Shown here one piece after another: positions 1 to 6,743 of a stretch of 28,816 bases of DNA. Both the position numbers and the translations under genes were made by a program. Source of the stretch: Alloclostridium intestinigallinarum (GTDB taxonomy: Bacteria; Bacillota; Clostridia; Christensenellales; UBA3700); the NCBI GenBank assembly GCA_904393845.1, contig CAJFNB010000016.1, positions 1 through 28,816 on the forward strand, written 5' to 3'. The notes beneath the pieces are model-generated. The model made no database searches. It had not been told where the DNA came from and saw only the letters and a list, made by a program, of their open reading frames with translations. The stretch's first letter is position 1. Each line of letters begins with the position of its first letter.

Positions 1-9
1 TGGCGCGCA

Positions 10-27
10 GTTGTAGTAAACTACAAC
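10..27. repeat. perfect 8-bp inverted repeat, operator-like
   Basis: The arms GTTGTAGT and ACTACAAC are exact reverse complements separated by AA, giving an 18-base dyad. There is no T-tract after it, so it is not a terminator. It lies about 150 bases upstream of the first promoter I can see, and no gene is visible between 1 and 223. A repressor operator, perhaps of a gene outside the window on the left, is the simplest reading; the binding protein cannot be named. Confidence 0.45.
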
Positions 28-162
28 AAGTCGACAAATTGTGCAAATATGCCGAAAACAGTACGATTAAAGTGTTCTACTGGGGTTGGCTACGGGTATC
101 TTTCGCAAGAGTATTGACTGTGGCGCGCAAATTATCTACATTGCGGAAAATGTGTAAAAAAG

Positions 163-192
163 TTGGCGGTATATTGTCGGGTGTGCTATAAT
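163..192 (+). promoter_or_regulatory. sigma-A promoter with extended -10 for the first operon
   Basis: TTGGCG at 163-168 and TATAAT at 187-192 are 18 bases apart. The -10 is preceded by TGC, an extended -10 element. The first start codon (224) follows 31 bases later with a GGAGACGAGG ribosome binding site between. A weaker alternative is TTGACT (114-119) with TACATT (137-142). Confidence 0.6.
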
Positions 193-223
193 TTTTATGC
201 GAACATGAAATCGGAGACGAGGT

Positions 224-571
224 ATGAATAAGGTCAGAATTACCGTTCTCAAAACCACTTTGGATAAAGAACTTGCCGCGGAATACGGAGCGGAAGGGCT
301 TACGGCTTGCCCGATGATGAGCGAAGGGCAGGTGTTTTATGCCGACTATGCAAAGCCGCAAGGTTTTTGCGACGAGGCGTAGAAGGCGATATACCAGTAT
401 GTTTTTGCGCTTTCCCACGGCGCGGGTAAGGAAGTGTTTTATTACGGCGACTGGATAAGAAAGCCCGGCGTTGCAATATGTTCGTGCAACGACGGTCTGC
501 GCCCGGTAATTTTCAAGCTGGAAGCCACCGACGAAAAATCCGAAATAGACTATACCCCGGTTAAACGCTGA
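224..571 (+). pseudogene. TIGR04076-like small protein, interrupted by an in-frame TAG
   Basis: An ATG at 224 behind a good ribosome binding site opens a 115-codon frame matching the TIGR04076 family of small proteins of unknown function (opening MNKVRITVLKTTLDKELA, later GVAICSCNDGLRPVIFKLEA). The frame is interrupted once, at codon 53 (TAG, 380-382), after the residues GFCDEA. The remaining 62 codons stay in frame and keep the conserved Cys-rich end, so this is one nonsense change and not general decay. TAG is one base from TGG (Trp), the most economical ancestral codon. The genuine TGA (569-571) overlaps the ATG of the next gene, so early termination could reduce coupled translation downstream. 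Alternatives are a sequencing error or suppression. TAG is an ordinary stop elsewhere in the window (1814-1816 and the end of the gene at 9422), which argues against recoding. Confidence 0.75.
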
Positions 572-1314
572 TGAATAAATACACTTATAAACTTGAAACG
601 CACGCCCATACTATTCATAACAGCCATTGCGCGGAAACGACTCCCGCCAAAGTCGCGGAAGTGTATGCAAGCAAGGGCTATAACGGCATAATCTGCACCA
701 ACCACTTCAATACCCACGATACGCTCTATCTCAAAAAACAGTACGGCGCGAAAGACGATTGCGACGTAATGGAACTCTATCTGCGCGACTTCTACGAGTT
801 GAAAAAGTGCGGAGCTAGGGTGGGGCTGGACGTGTTTTGCGGCGCGGAAATCTCTCCCGACTGCACCACTTATTATAAGGACAATCCGCCTTACCGCGAG
901 TTCCTGATACTGGGCATAAATCCCGAAGTATTGCACATGGACGGATTGTCGCTTCTTAAAACGGACCAGCGCGGACTTTTTGAATGGTGTAACGCAAACG
1001 GGGCGCTTCTGGTCCAGGCGCACCCTTACCGTGAAATATGCACTCCGGGCGATCCGGAGTATCTCCACGGCGCGGAGGCGGCAAACCTTCATCCTCTCCA
1101 CAACTCGAAAAACAGTAAAGCGTTGCGCTTTTGCAAACACAATAACCTGATCGGTACGGGAGGCAGCGACTTTCATTTTCCGCTGGGCATCGGCGGCGGC
1201 ATTCTTTTGCCGCGCGCGCCCAAGGACGAGGCGGACCTAGTCGCGTTGATAAAATCGCGCGACTTTGAAATAATAGGGAGCAGATGGCATGCACGTAAGA
1301 ATTACAGATTATAA
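571..1314 (+). CDS. PHP-domain metal-dependent phosphoesterase
   Basis: The 247-residue protein has the PHP (polymerase and histidinol phosphatase) fold signature. An N-terminal His-x-His pair (H11, H13 in ETHAHTIHNS) is followed by a helix and the IICTNHF strand that carries a further metal-binding His. Later come LLVQAHPYRE and GTGGSDFH, the downstream metal ligands. The family hydrolyses phosphoesters with a di- or trinuclear metal centre; free-standing members act on nucleotides, histidinol phosphate or unknown substrates, so the substrate is open. The ATG overlaps the TGA of the interrupted upstream gene (TGATG), implying translational coupling. Its last 26 bases overlap the following GrpB-family gene. 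It is probably cytosolic, with no signal peptide or membrane segment. Confidence 0.85.
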   Translation: MNKYTYKLETHAHTIHNSHCAETTPAKVAEVYASKGYNGIICTNHFNTHDTLYLKKQYGAKDDCDVMELYLRDFYELKKCGARVGLDVFCGAEISPDCTTYYKDNPPYREFLILGINPEVLHMDGLSLLKTDQRGLFEWCNANGALLVQAHPYREICTPGDPEYLHGAEAANLHPLHNSKNSKALRFCKHNNLIGTGGSDFHFPLGIGGGILLPRAPKDEADLVALIKSRDFEIIGSRWHARKNYRL

Positions 1315-1816
1315 CGAAAAATGGCCGCAGATGTTCGCCGAAGAGGCGCTCGCCATATCCGGTATATTAGGTGGCAACCTGGCGGCAATATATCATATCG
1401 GGAGTACCGCGGTTCCCGGACTTGCCGCCAAACCGATAATAGACATTATGCCCGTGGTTTACGATCTTAAAAAGGTGGATAAAGTAAGGAAAAAATTCGT
1501 AGAACTCGGTTATGAATATATGGGTGAATTCGGTATTCCCGGCAGAAGGTATATGCGAAAGGGCGGCGATGACAGAACCCACCAGGTGCACATTTTCGAG
1601 CGTTCAGACAGGGAAAATATCGTCCGCCATCTGGCGGTGCGCGATTACCTCACAGCCCACCCGCAGGAAGCGGAAAGCTACGCCGCGTTAAAACGCCGCC
1701 TTGCCGCGCTCTACCCGGAGGATATAGGCGCTTACTGCGACGGCAAGGACGCTTTCGTCAAGGCTTTGGAAGAAGAAGCGTTGAAATGGTACTCCGTACC
1801 CGGAGATAACAGGTAG
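1289..1816 (+). CDS. GrpB-family (UPF0157) nucleotidyltransferase-like protein
   Basis: A 175-residue protein of the GrpB/UPF0157 family, within the nucleotidyltransferase superfamily. The diagnostic stretch is YHIGSTAVPGLAAKPIIDIMP (about residues 35-55), in which GST and the later Asp resemble the nucleotidyltransferase active site. The family has occasionally been fused to dephospho-CoA kinase and its free-standing role is not well defined, so I give no substrate. Start choice: the ATG at 1289 has AGGGAG eight bases upstream, inside the end of the PHP gene (26-base overlap). The frame ends in TAG. It is the last gene of the first operon; I see no clear terminator after it. Confidence 0.85.
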   Translation: MHVRITDYNEKWPQMFAEEALAISGILGGNLAAIYHIGSTAVPGLAAKPIIDIMPVVYDLKKVDKVRKKFVELGYEYMGEFGIPGRRYMRKGGDDRTHQVHIFERSDRENIVRHLAVRDYLTAHPQEAESYAALKRRLAALYPEDIGAYCDGKDAFVKALEEEALKWYSVPGDNR

Positions 1817-2139
1817 AGCGATAACTATTGTTTATAATATGTCATAATTCTACGGTGATTTCACCTTTTGCATATTCCTAGGGTGGACACGGGATACAAT
1901 AGACGATTTTATTTCAATCACCCGGCGGGTCGAGTACATTGGAAAAACGGTCTCTTGACTAAAATGCAAGACGGTGCTATAATAACACTAGGCTATAACA
2001 CTGCGCCGGAGGAAACAGCCGTTCCTTATCCGCCGTTATGCGGCTTAACAAATTGCGGAGCGGACACATTGCAGTCTTAGGGCGGCAGTTGATGCAAGTA
2101 TTTTATGATGAGGGGTAAAATATATACGAGGAAAGAACT
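1817..2139 (+). other. gene-poor gap: promoter, structured leader, possible 26-codon upstream frame
   Basis: This 323-base gap has no convincing gene of normal size. It holds a strong promoter (1955-1983), so the RNA before the acetyltransferase gene would have a leader of about 150 nt. In that leader CCGC (2030-2033) and GCGG (2040-2043) can form a small hairpin. A short frame, ATG at 2038 to TAA at 2118 (opening MRLNKLRSGHIAVLG), ends 21 bases before the acetyltransferase ATG. It lacks a well-placed ribosome binding site (GGAGGAAA is about 20 bases too far), so I record it only as a candidate leader peptide. A 70-codon frame from TTG 1868 looks fortuitous. Confidence 0.3.
1955..1983 (+). 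promoter_or_regulatory. near-consensus sigma-A promoter for the GNAT gene
   Basis: TTGACT (1955-1960) and a perfect TATAAT (1978-1983) are separated by exactly 17 bases. Transcription should start near 1990, about 150 bases before the acetyltransferase start, an unusually long leader for this window. Confidence 0.75.
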
Positions 2140-2559
2140 ATGGAGCTTACTACGCGTATTTTTACTTCTCTGCCTGACGAGGCAAAGCAGATTCGCAAGA
2201 CCGTTTTTATGCAGGAGCAGGGATTTTCGGAGGAATTCGACCATATCGACGCCTATGCGCGCCACGTTTTATGTTATGCGGACGGCGTTGCGGTAGCCAC
2301 GTGCCGTTATTTCCATTCCGGCTCCGAATACATCGTCGGCAGGCTTGCGACCCTCGCCCCTTACCGCGGCAACGGAATCGGCGCCGCCGTAATGCGCGCC
2401 GCAGAAGACGCAATACGCTCGGAAGGCGGCACTTCCGTGTGTATCCACGCCCAGGTCGCCGCACGTCCGTTCTATGAAAAGTGCGGCTACATCTCCACGG
2501 AAAAATTCGACGAAGAGCAGGGCTGTCCCCACGTGTTCATGGTAAAAAGACTCGGCTGA
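2140..2559 (+). CDS. GNAT-family N-acetyltransferase
   Basis: The protein has 139 residues and the GNAT fold, which transfers an acetyl group from acetyl-CoA to an amine. Motif A is visible as RLATLAPYRGNGIGAAVM (about residues 67-84), with the R-G-N-G-I-G pyrophosphate-binding loop. The C-terminal ARPFYEKCGY is the usual motif B region with its Tyr. The N-terminus (IRKTVFMQEQGFSEEFD) matches the YjcF/ElaA-like branch. The ATG has GAGGAAAG eight bases upstream. The substrate is unknown. The gene lies just upstream of a sugar aminotransferase on the same strand, so acetylation of an amino sugar is conceivable, but a terminator-like hairpin and a new promoter separate them, so I favour an unrelated housekeeping acetyltransferase. 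Confidence 0.85.
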   Translation: MELTTRIFTSLPDEAKQIRKTVFMQEQGFSEEFDHIDAYARHVLCYADGVAVATCRYFHSGSEYIVGRLATLAPYRGNGIGAAVMRAAEDAIRSEGGTSVCIHAQVAARPFYEKCGYISTEKFDEEQGCPHVFMVKRLG

Positions 2560-2651
2560 TTTGCCTGTGCATATAAACGTAGACCCGCGGCGTTTATGGT
2601 TTTGCTGAATGATTGCCTGGAAATTCGATTTTATTTTATAGTTACTATTGC

Positions 2652-2686
2652 AATGCGCGCGCTATAAAATGGCTTGCGCATTTTTT
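2652..2686 (+). terminator. Rho-independent terminator candidate after the GNAT gene
   Basis: AATGCGC (2652-2658) pairs with GCGCATT (2676-2682) and is followed by a T-run to 2686. The loop is long (17 bases), so the hairpin is of moderate strength. Its 3' arm contains the -35 element of the next promoter. A weaker dyad (ATAAACG 2573-2579 with CGTTTAT 2591-2597) lies just after the GNAT stop. Confidence 0.45.
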
Positions 2687-2702
2687 AATATTGTTGTATA
2701 AT
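2674..2702 (+). promoter_or_regulatory. promoter of the polysaccharide operon
   Basis: TTGCGC (2674-2679), 17 bases, then a perfect TATAAT (2697-2702). The aminotransferase ATG is 34 bases downstream with an AGGAG site. The -35 overlaps the 3' arm of the terminator hairpin of the preceding gene. Confidence 0.65.
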
Positions 2703-2735
2703 CTAAAAAAGCGTAAATTCGACAGGAGTTACTGA

Positions 2736-3947
2736 ATGAAAGAAAGAAGTATAAGTTTTTCGCCTCCGGATATAGGGCAATCCGAAATAGACGAAGTGGT
2801 GCAGGTTCTCAGATCGGGCTGGATAACCACCGGGCCGAAAACAAAGCTGTTCGAATCCCAGATTGCAGCGTATTGCGGGACGAAAAAGGCTGTATGTCTT
2901 AATTCTGCAACGGCGGGGCTGGAATTGGCTTTGAGGATTTTAGGCGTGGGGGAAGGCGATGAGGTGATAACCAGTGCTTATACTTATACCGCAAGTGCGA
3001 GCGTAATAGAACACGTCGGTGCTAAAATAGTGTTATGTGACATTGCTTCCGGCGGTTATGAAATGGATTACGACAAATTGCCGGATCTTATAACCGAAAA
3101 AACCAAGGTTATAATCCCTGTTGATATAGCAGGTAAAATCTGTAATTACGATAAACTTTACGAGATAGTAAAGGCTTCTGCAAACAAGTTTAAGCCGAAC
3201 GGAGCGATTCAGGAAAAGTTCGGGAGAGTGATTCTGCTCGCCGACGCGGCGCATAGTTTCGGAGCTGAGCGGCATGGCCTGAAAAGCGGTAATATCGCCG
3301 ATATATCGGTATTCAGTTTTCATGCGGTCAAAAATCTTACCACCGCAGAAGGAGGAGCCGTTACTTGGCGCGAAACATCCGCAATCGACGACGAAGCGTT
3401 TTACCATGAATTTATGCTTTGGTCTTTGCATGGTCAGAGTAAGGACGCATTGGCAAAGACAAAAAAAGGGGCATGGGAATACGACATCAAGATGTGCGGA
3501 ATGAAATGCAATATGACCGATATAATGGCTGCAATCGGAATTGCACAGTTAAAAAGGTATTCTTCAATTTTGAACCGCAGACGTGAAATAATCGGGCGGT
3601 ATGACGAGGTGATTAAAAATAAACTTGCCGAAACTCTCGACCATTACGGTGACGATTACGCTTCTTCGGGGCATTTGTATCTGACCAATGTGTTCGGCGC
3701 CGACGAGGGCAGTCGCAATCGCATTATAACGAAAATGGCCGAACGCGGCGTAGCGGCAAACGTACATTATAAACCGCTTCCGATGCATACCGCATATAGA
3801 AATCTTGGATTCGATATTAAAGATTATCCGCAGGCGTTTATGCGTTATGCAAATGAGCTTACGCTTCCTTTACATACGCTTTTAACGGACGATGACGCGG
3901 AATATGTGGCGGAAGTATATTCGAATGCCGTAAAGGAATTATTATAA
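2736..3947 (+). CDS. DegT/DnrJ/EryC1/StrS-family sugar aminotransferase
   Basis: A 403-residue PLP-dependent aminotransferase of the type that converts a nucleotide-linked keto sugar to an amino sugar, usually with glutamate as amino donor. The N-terminal SFSPPDIGQSEIDEV and SGWITTGPK are typical of the family. LADAAHSFGA (about 168-177) supplies the Asp that holds the PLP ring nitrogen, and SVFSFHAVKNLTTAEGG contains the Schiff-base Lys (K199). The length is normal. It is the first gene of the polysaccharide operon, and its TAA overlaps the ATG of the PglC-like transferase by one base. That pairing resembles bacillosamine-type synthesis (PglE-PglC), but no UDP-sugar 4,6-dehydratase lies beside it. 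The only 4,6-dehydratase here, RmlB, works on dTDP-glucose, so either the keto sugar comes from outside the window or the enzyme draws on the RmlB product. Confidence 0.9.
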   Translation: MKERSISFSPPDIGQSEIDEVVQVLRSGWITTGPKTKLFESQIAAYCGTKKAVCLNSATAGLELALRILGVGEGDEVITSAYTYTASASVIEHVGAKIVLCDIASGGYEMDYDKLPDLITEKTKVIIPVDIAGKICNYDKLYEIVKASANKFKPNGAIQEKFGRVILLADAAHSFGAERHGLKSGNIADISVFSFHAVKNLTTAEGGAVTWRETSAIDDEAFYHEFMLWSLHGQSKDALAKTKKGAWEYDIKMCGMKCNMTDIMAAIGIAQLKRYSSILNRRREIIGRYDEVIKNKLAETLDHYGDDYASSGHLYLTNVFGADEGSRNRIITKMAERGVAANVHYKPLPMHTAYRNLGFDIKDYPQAFMRYANELTLPLHTLLTDDDAEYVAEVYSNAVKELL

Positions 3948-4630
3948 TGGAAGAATTGAAGGACAAAGAAGACGTAAAAACGGAGAATATCGATTTAATT
4001 GATTTTGACGCTGTTTTAAAGAAAAAGAGGTCGGCACTGTTTTTCAAACGCTGTTTTGACGTTTTCGCCTCCTTGTTCGGACTCTTATTTTTGGCAATTC
4101 CGTTTGTGTTTATAGCAATAGCCATAAAAACGTCATCCAAAGGCCCGGTATATTTCAGGCAGGAACGTGTGGGAAAGAACGGTAAACTTTTCAGGATATT
4201 TAAGTTCAGAACTATGGTTTCCGATGCGGAAAGCAAGGGAATGCAGATTACGGTAGGGGCTGATTCCAGAATTACAAAGGTAGGGAAGTTTTTAAGAAAG
4301 ACCAAGATAGACGAACTTCCGCAATTGATAAACGTACTTTTGGGACAAATGAGTTTCGTAGGCCCCAGACCGGAAGTGCCGCGCTATGTAGAGCTTTATA
4401 CGGACTATCAACGCAATGTTTTGCGGATTAAGCCCGGAATTACCGAACTTGCCTCGATAATTTACAAAGATGAAAATGAGGTTCTCGCCCAAAGCGATGA
4501 TCCCGAGAAGACCTATATAGAAGAGATAATGCCGAAAAAAATTGAAATCAACATGGAATACATTCAAAAAATGAATGTATTTTATGACATTAAATTGATA
4601 TTCAAAACATTTGCGGCAGTTTTGGAGTAA
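3947..4630 (+). CDS. PglC/WcaJ-type initiating phosphoglycosyl transferase
   Basis: A 227-residue monotopic phosphoglycosyl transferase. It transfers a sugar phosphate from a nucleotide sugar to undecaprenyl phosphate at the inner face of the membrane, starting repeat-unit assembly. One N-terminal re-entrant hydrophobic helix (about 37-62) follows a charged tail of some 30 residues. Family motifs in order: GPVYFRQERVG, FKFRTM (85-90), the catalytic Asp-Glu pair (D122, E123 in KIDELPQLINVL), then MSFVGPRPEVP. It lacks the long multi-span N-terminal domain of WbaP, so it is the small PglC-like form. The start overlaps the aminotransferase stop by one base, consistent with the aminotransferase helping supply its substrate, perhaps a diamino or amino sugar. 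Confidence 0.92.
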   Translation: MEELKDKEDVKTENIDLIDFDAVLKKKRSALFFKRCFDVFASLFGLLFLAIPFVFIAIAIKTSSKGPVYFRQERVGKNGKLFRIFKFRTMVSDAESKGMQITVGADSRITKVGKFLRKTKIDELPQLINVLLGQMSFVGPRPEVPRYVELYTDYQRNVLRIKPGITELASIIYKDENEVLAQSDDPEKTYIEEIMPKKIEINMEYIQKMNVFYDIKLIFKTFAAVLE

Positions 4631-4633
4631 ATC

Positions 4634-5452
4634 ATGAAATACAGTATGCTGATGTCGGTATATAAAAATACCAAGGCGGACGAATTGAAGCTTTGTATGG
4701 ACAGCATTTTCGCGCAGAATCCCGCCCCGGCAGAAACCATCATTGTCGAAGACGGTCCTGTTTCCGAAGACGTGGCGCAATATTTGAGCAACCTTCAATC
4801 CGAAGGTAAGGTAAAACTAGTACCTTTGGAAGAAAACGTCGGATTGGGCAGGGCGCTTGCGGCGGGGACCGAACATTGCTCTTGCGAATGGATCGCACGT
4901 ATGGACAGCGACGATATCTGCGCTCCCGACCGTATGGAAAAGCAGGCGGCTTATCTCGAAGCACACCCTGAAGTGGATGTGCTGGGTGGAAATATAGCGG
5001 AGTTTATAGATTCTCCCGATGATATCGTAAGTAAAAGAATTGTGCCGGAAGATCATGAAAAGATATGCGAATATTTGAAAAAAAGATGTCCGTTTAATCA
5101 TATGACAGTTGTTATTCGCAAAAATGCTCTTGAAAAAGCCGGAGGCTATCAACATTGGCATTTTAATGAAGATAGCTACTTGTGGGCAAGAATGTATCTG
5201 AGCGGGGCAAGATTTGCCAATCTAAGTGAAATTCTGTGTTATGTCAGAGTAGGTAATGAAATGTTTAGGCGCCGCGGCGGCTATTCTTACTATAAAAGCG
5301 AACGCGATTTGTTCAAATTCATGTACAAAAACAAGATAATCAACTGGTTCGAATATCAGCAGGCAAAATTTATACGCTTTGTCGTTCAGGTGCTTATGCC
5401 CAACAGCGTAAGGCAATGGTTTTTTATCAAGTTTGCGAGGAAGGAAAAATGA
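4634..5452 (+). CDS. GT2-family glycosyltransferase
   Basis: The protein has 272 residues with a GT-A fold family 2 domain. The nucleotide-binding start is MKYSMLMSVYKN, followed by IIVEDGPV (Asp at about 40) and the metal-binding ARMDSDDICAPDR (DSDD, 91-94). GGNIAEF and the Asn-rich YQHWHFNEDSYLWARM acceptor region follow. It resembles the amylovoran/galactosyltransferase-like branch of GT2. It probably adds the second sugar to the PglC-made lipid-linked sugar, given that it is the first transferase after the initiator; this is inference from position. The ATG has GGAG seven bases upstream. Its TGA interlocks with the LicD start (ATGA). Base use still resembles the flanking genes; the clear AT-rich stretch starts at the next gene. 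Confidence 0.9.
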   Translation: MKYSMLMSVYKNTKADELKLCMDSIFAQNPAPAETIIVEDGPVSEDVAQYLSNLQSEGKVKLVPLEENVGLGRALAAGTEHCSCEWIARMDSDDICAPDRMEKQAAYLEAHPEVDVLGGNIAEFIDSPDDIVSKRIVPEDHEKICEYLKKRCPFNHMTVVIRKNALEKAGGYQHWHFNEDSYLWARMYLSGARFANLSEILCYVRVGNEMFRRRGGYSYYKSERDLFKFMYKNKIINWFEYQQAKFIRFVVQVLMPNSVRQWFFIKFARKEK

Positions 5453-6291
5453 AAAAGATATCAATTAACGAAGCAAAGCAAATATTATTAACCGTACTGG
5501 ATGAGTACGCAGAATTCTGTAATAAAAATGGTTTGAGATATTTTTTGGCAGCAGGTACTTTGCTCGGAGCGGTAAGGCATGACGGATTTATTCCGTGGGA
5601 TGATGATATTGACATTTATATGCCGAGACCTGATTATGAAGAATTCATCAAGCTTTATCCAAAGGAAGGAATAAATGTCTTAAATGAGTTCAGAACGAAT
5701 GAGAAATATATGTATCCATTTGCAAAGCTGTGCAAAAGAAATACGTTGTGTAAGGAGAGAGGCGGTTATGGCGGAGTTGAGATGGGTATATATATAGATA
5801 TTTTTCCAGTTGATGGGCTTGGTAATGAATATAAGGTAGCAAGAAAAATTGTGAGAAAGGTTACCAGGTATGTCAACATGAATTTAAGCTTACTTGTTAA
5901 ACAATGGAGAAAAGATGTATCATTCATTAAAAACATGGCCATTTGGGTGTTGCATGGTTTTTCTAGGCTCTATGGTGGTCATACTAAAATTATAAAAAAG
6001 ATGAACGATATTCTTTTGAAAAATGATTTTGATAAATGTAAATATGTAGGACAGTTAGTAGAAATGCCAAGGTATTCAAAGATAACTGATAGAACCATGT
6101 ATGAGAAATCCATACAACATAATTTTGAGGGAAAAGAATACAATATTCCTGCAGATTACGACGAAATACTTAAAAAATTATATGGCGATTACATGACATT
6201 GCCTCCGGTAGAGAAAAGAGTATATGCCCATGGATATGAAGCATATGTTTTTGATAATAATGAAGACAGGGGAACAGGAGAAAAAAAATGA
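5449..6291 (+). CDS. LicD-family phosphotransferase
   Basis: LicD proteins transfer a phospho-alcohol (phosphocholine, ribitol or glycerol phosphate) from a CDP-linked donor onto a sugar. The 280-residue protein shows the family core near its N-terminus: RYFLAAGTLLGAVRHDGFIP then WDDDIDIYMPR, with acidic metal ligands at D51-D53 and D55 of the nucleotidyltransferase-like fold. I chose the ATG at 5449, which overlaps the previous TGA (ATGA) and has GAGGAAGG just upstream, over an in-frame start 33 bases earlier inside the preceding gene. The ATGA overlap at 6288-6291 links it to a cytidylyltransferase, the expected maker of its CDP donor. The AT content rises sharply here, a sign of different ancestry from the genes before it. 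Confidence 0.92.
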   Translation: MKKISINEAKQILLTVLDEYAEFCNKNGLRYFLAAGTLLGAVRHDGFIPWDDDIDIYMPRPDYEEFIKLYPKEGINVLNEFRTNEKYMYPFAKLCKRNTLCKERGGYGGVEMGIYIDIFPVDGLGNEYKVARKIVRKVTRYVNMNLSLLVKQWRKDVSFIKNMAIWVLHGFSRLYGGHTKIIKKMNDILLKNDFDKCKYVGQLVEMPRYSKITDRTMYEKSIQHNFEGKEYNIPADYDEILKKLYGDYMTLPPVEKRVYAHGYEAYVFDNNEDRGTGEKK

Positions 6292-6716
6292 AAAAATATA
6301 AAATAGGGTATACTTGTGGTGTGTTCGACGTTTTTCATGTAGGACACTTAAATTTATTAGAAAGATGCAAGGAGTATTGCGATAAATTGTATGTCGGAGT
6401 GTGTGATGACCGATATGTTAAGGTCAAGAAGAATAAGGAGCCTGTTTACAGCGAAAACGACAGGGTGAGAATAATCAATGCTTTGAAGTGTGTTGATGGA
6501 GCATTTTTGGTAACTATAGAAGAGACAGATGATAAGACGAAAGTTTTTGATAGATGTCGCTTTGATGTCTTATTTTCAGGGGATGATTGGAAAGGAAGTG
6601 AACGATATAAGCGAACAGAAGAAGAATTTAAAAAAATAGGAATAGATATTGTCTATTTGCCTTATACTCAAGGAATTTCCACCTCGCAAATCAGAGAGAA
6701 GATAAAGGAGGGATAA
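6288..6716 (+). CDS. TagD-like CTP:phospho-alcohol cytidylyltransferase
   Basis: A 142-residue nucleotidyltransferase of the glycerol-3-phosphate cytidylyltransferase (TagD) type, which makes CDP-alcohol from CTP and a phosphorylated alcohol. The catalytic HVGH motif is at 17-20 (GVFDVFHVGH), FSGDDWKG at about 96-103, and YLPYTQGISTSQIR, ending in the conserved STSxxR, at 123-136. Those last two segments are close to TagD in layout, so glycerol 3-phosphate is the favoured substrate. The same fold also serves ethanolamine-phosphate and other alcohols, so the exact donor is open. It overlaps licD by four bases (ATGA). The two form a self-contained decoration module giving a phosphodiester-linked substituent on the surface glycan. 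Confidence 0.9.
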   Translation: MKKYKIGYTCGVFDVFHVGHLNLLERCKEYCDKLYVGVCDDRYVKVKKNKEPVYSENDRVRIINALKCVDGAFLVTIEETDDKTKVFDRCRFDVLFSGDDWKGSERYKRTEEEFKKIGIDIVYLPYTQGISTSQIREKIKEG

Positions 6717-6743
6717 ACTATCAATGTTAGGAAAGGAGGGAGT

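Noticed and set aside
380..382. TAG recoded as an amino acid
   Set aside because: TAG ends at least two other genes here (1814-1816 and the GT2 ending at 9422), so global recoding is unlikely; a point mutation or error is simpler.
1868..2080. 70-codon frame in the gap before the GNAT gene
   Set aside because: Begins at TTG without a ribosome binding site, runs through the strong promoter and shows no family I can name.
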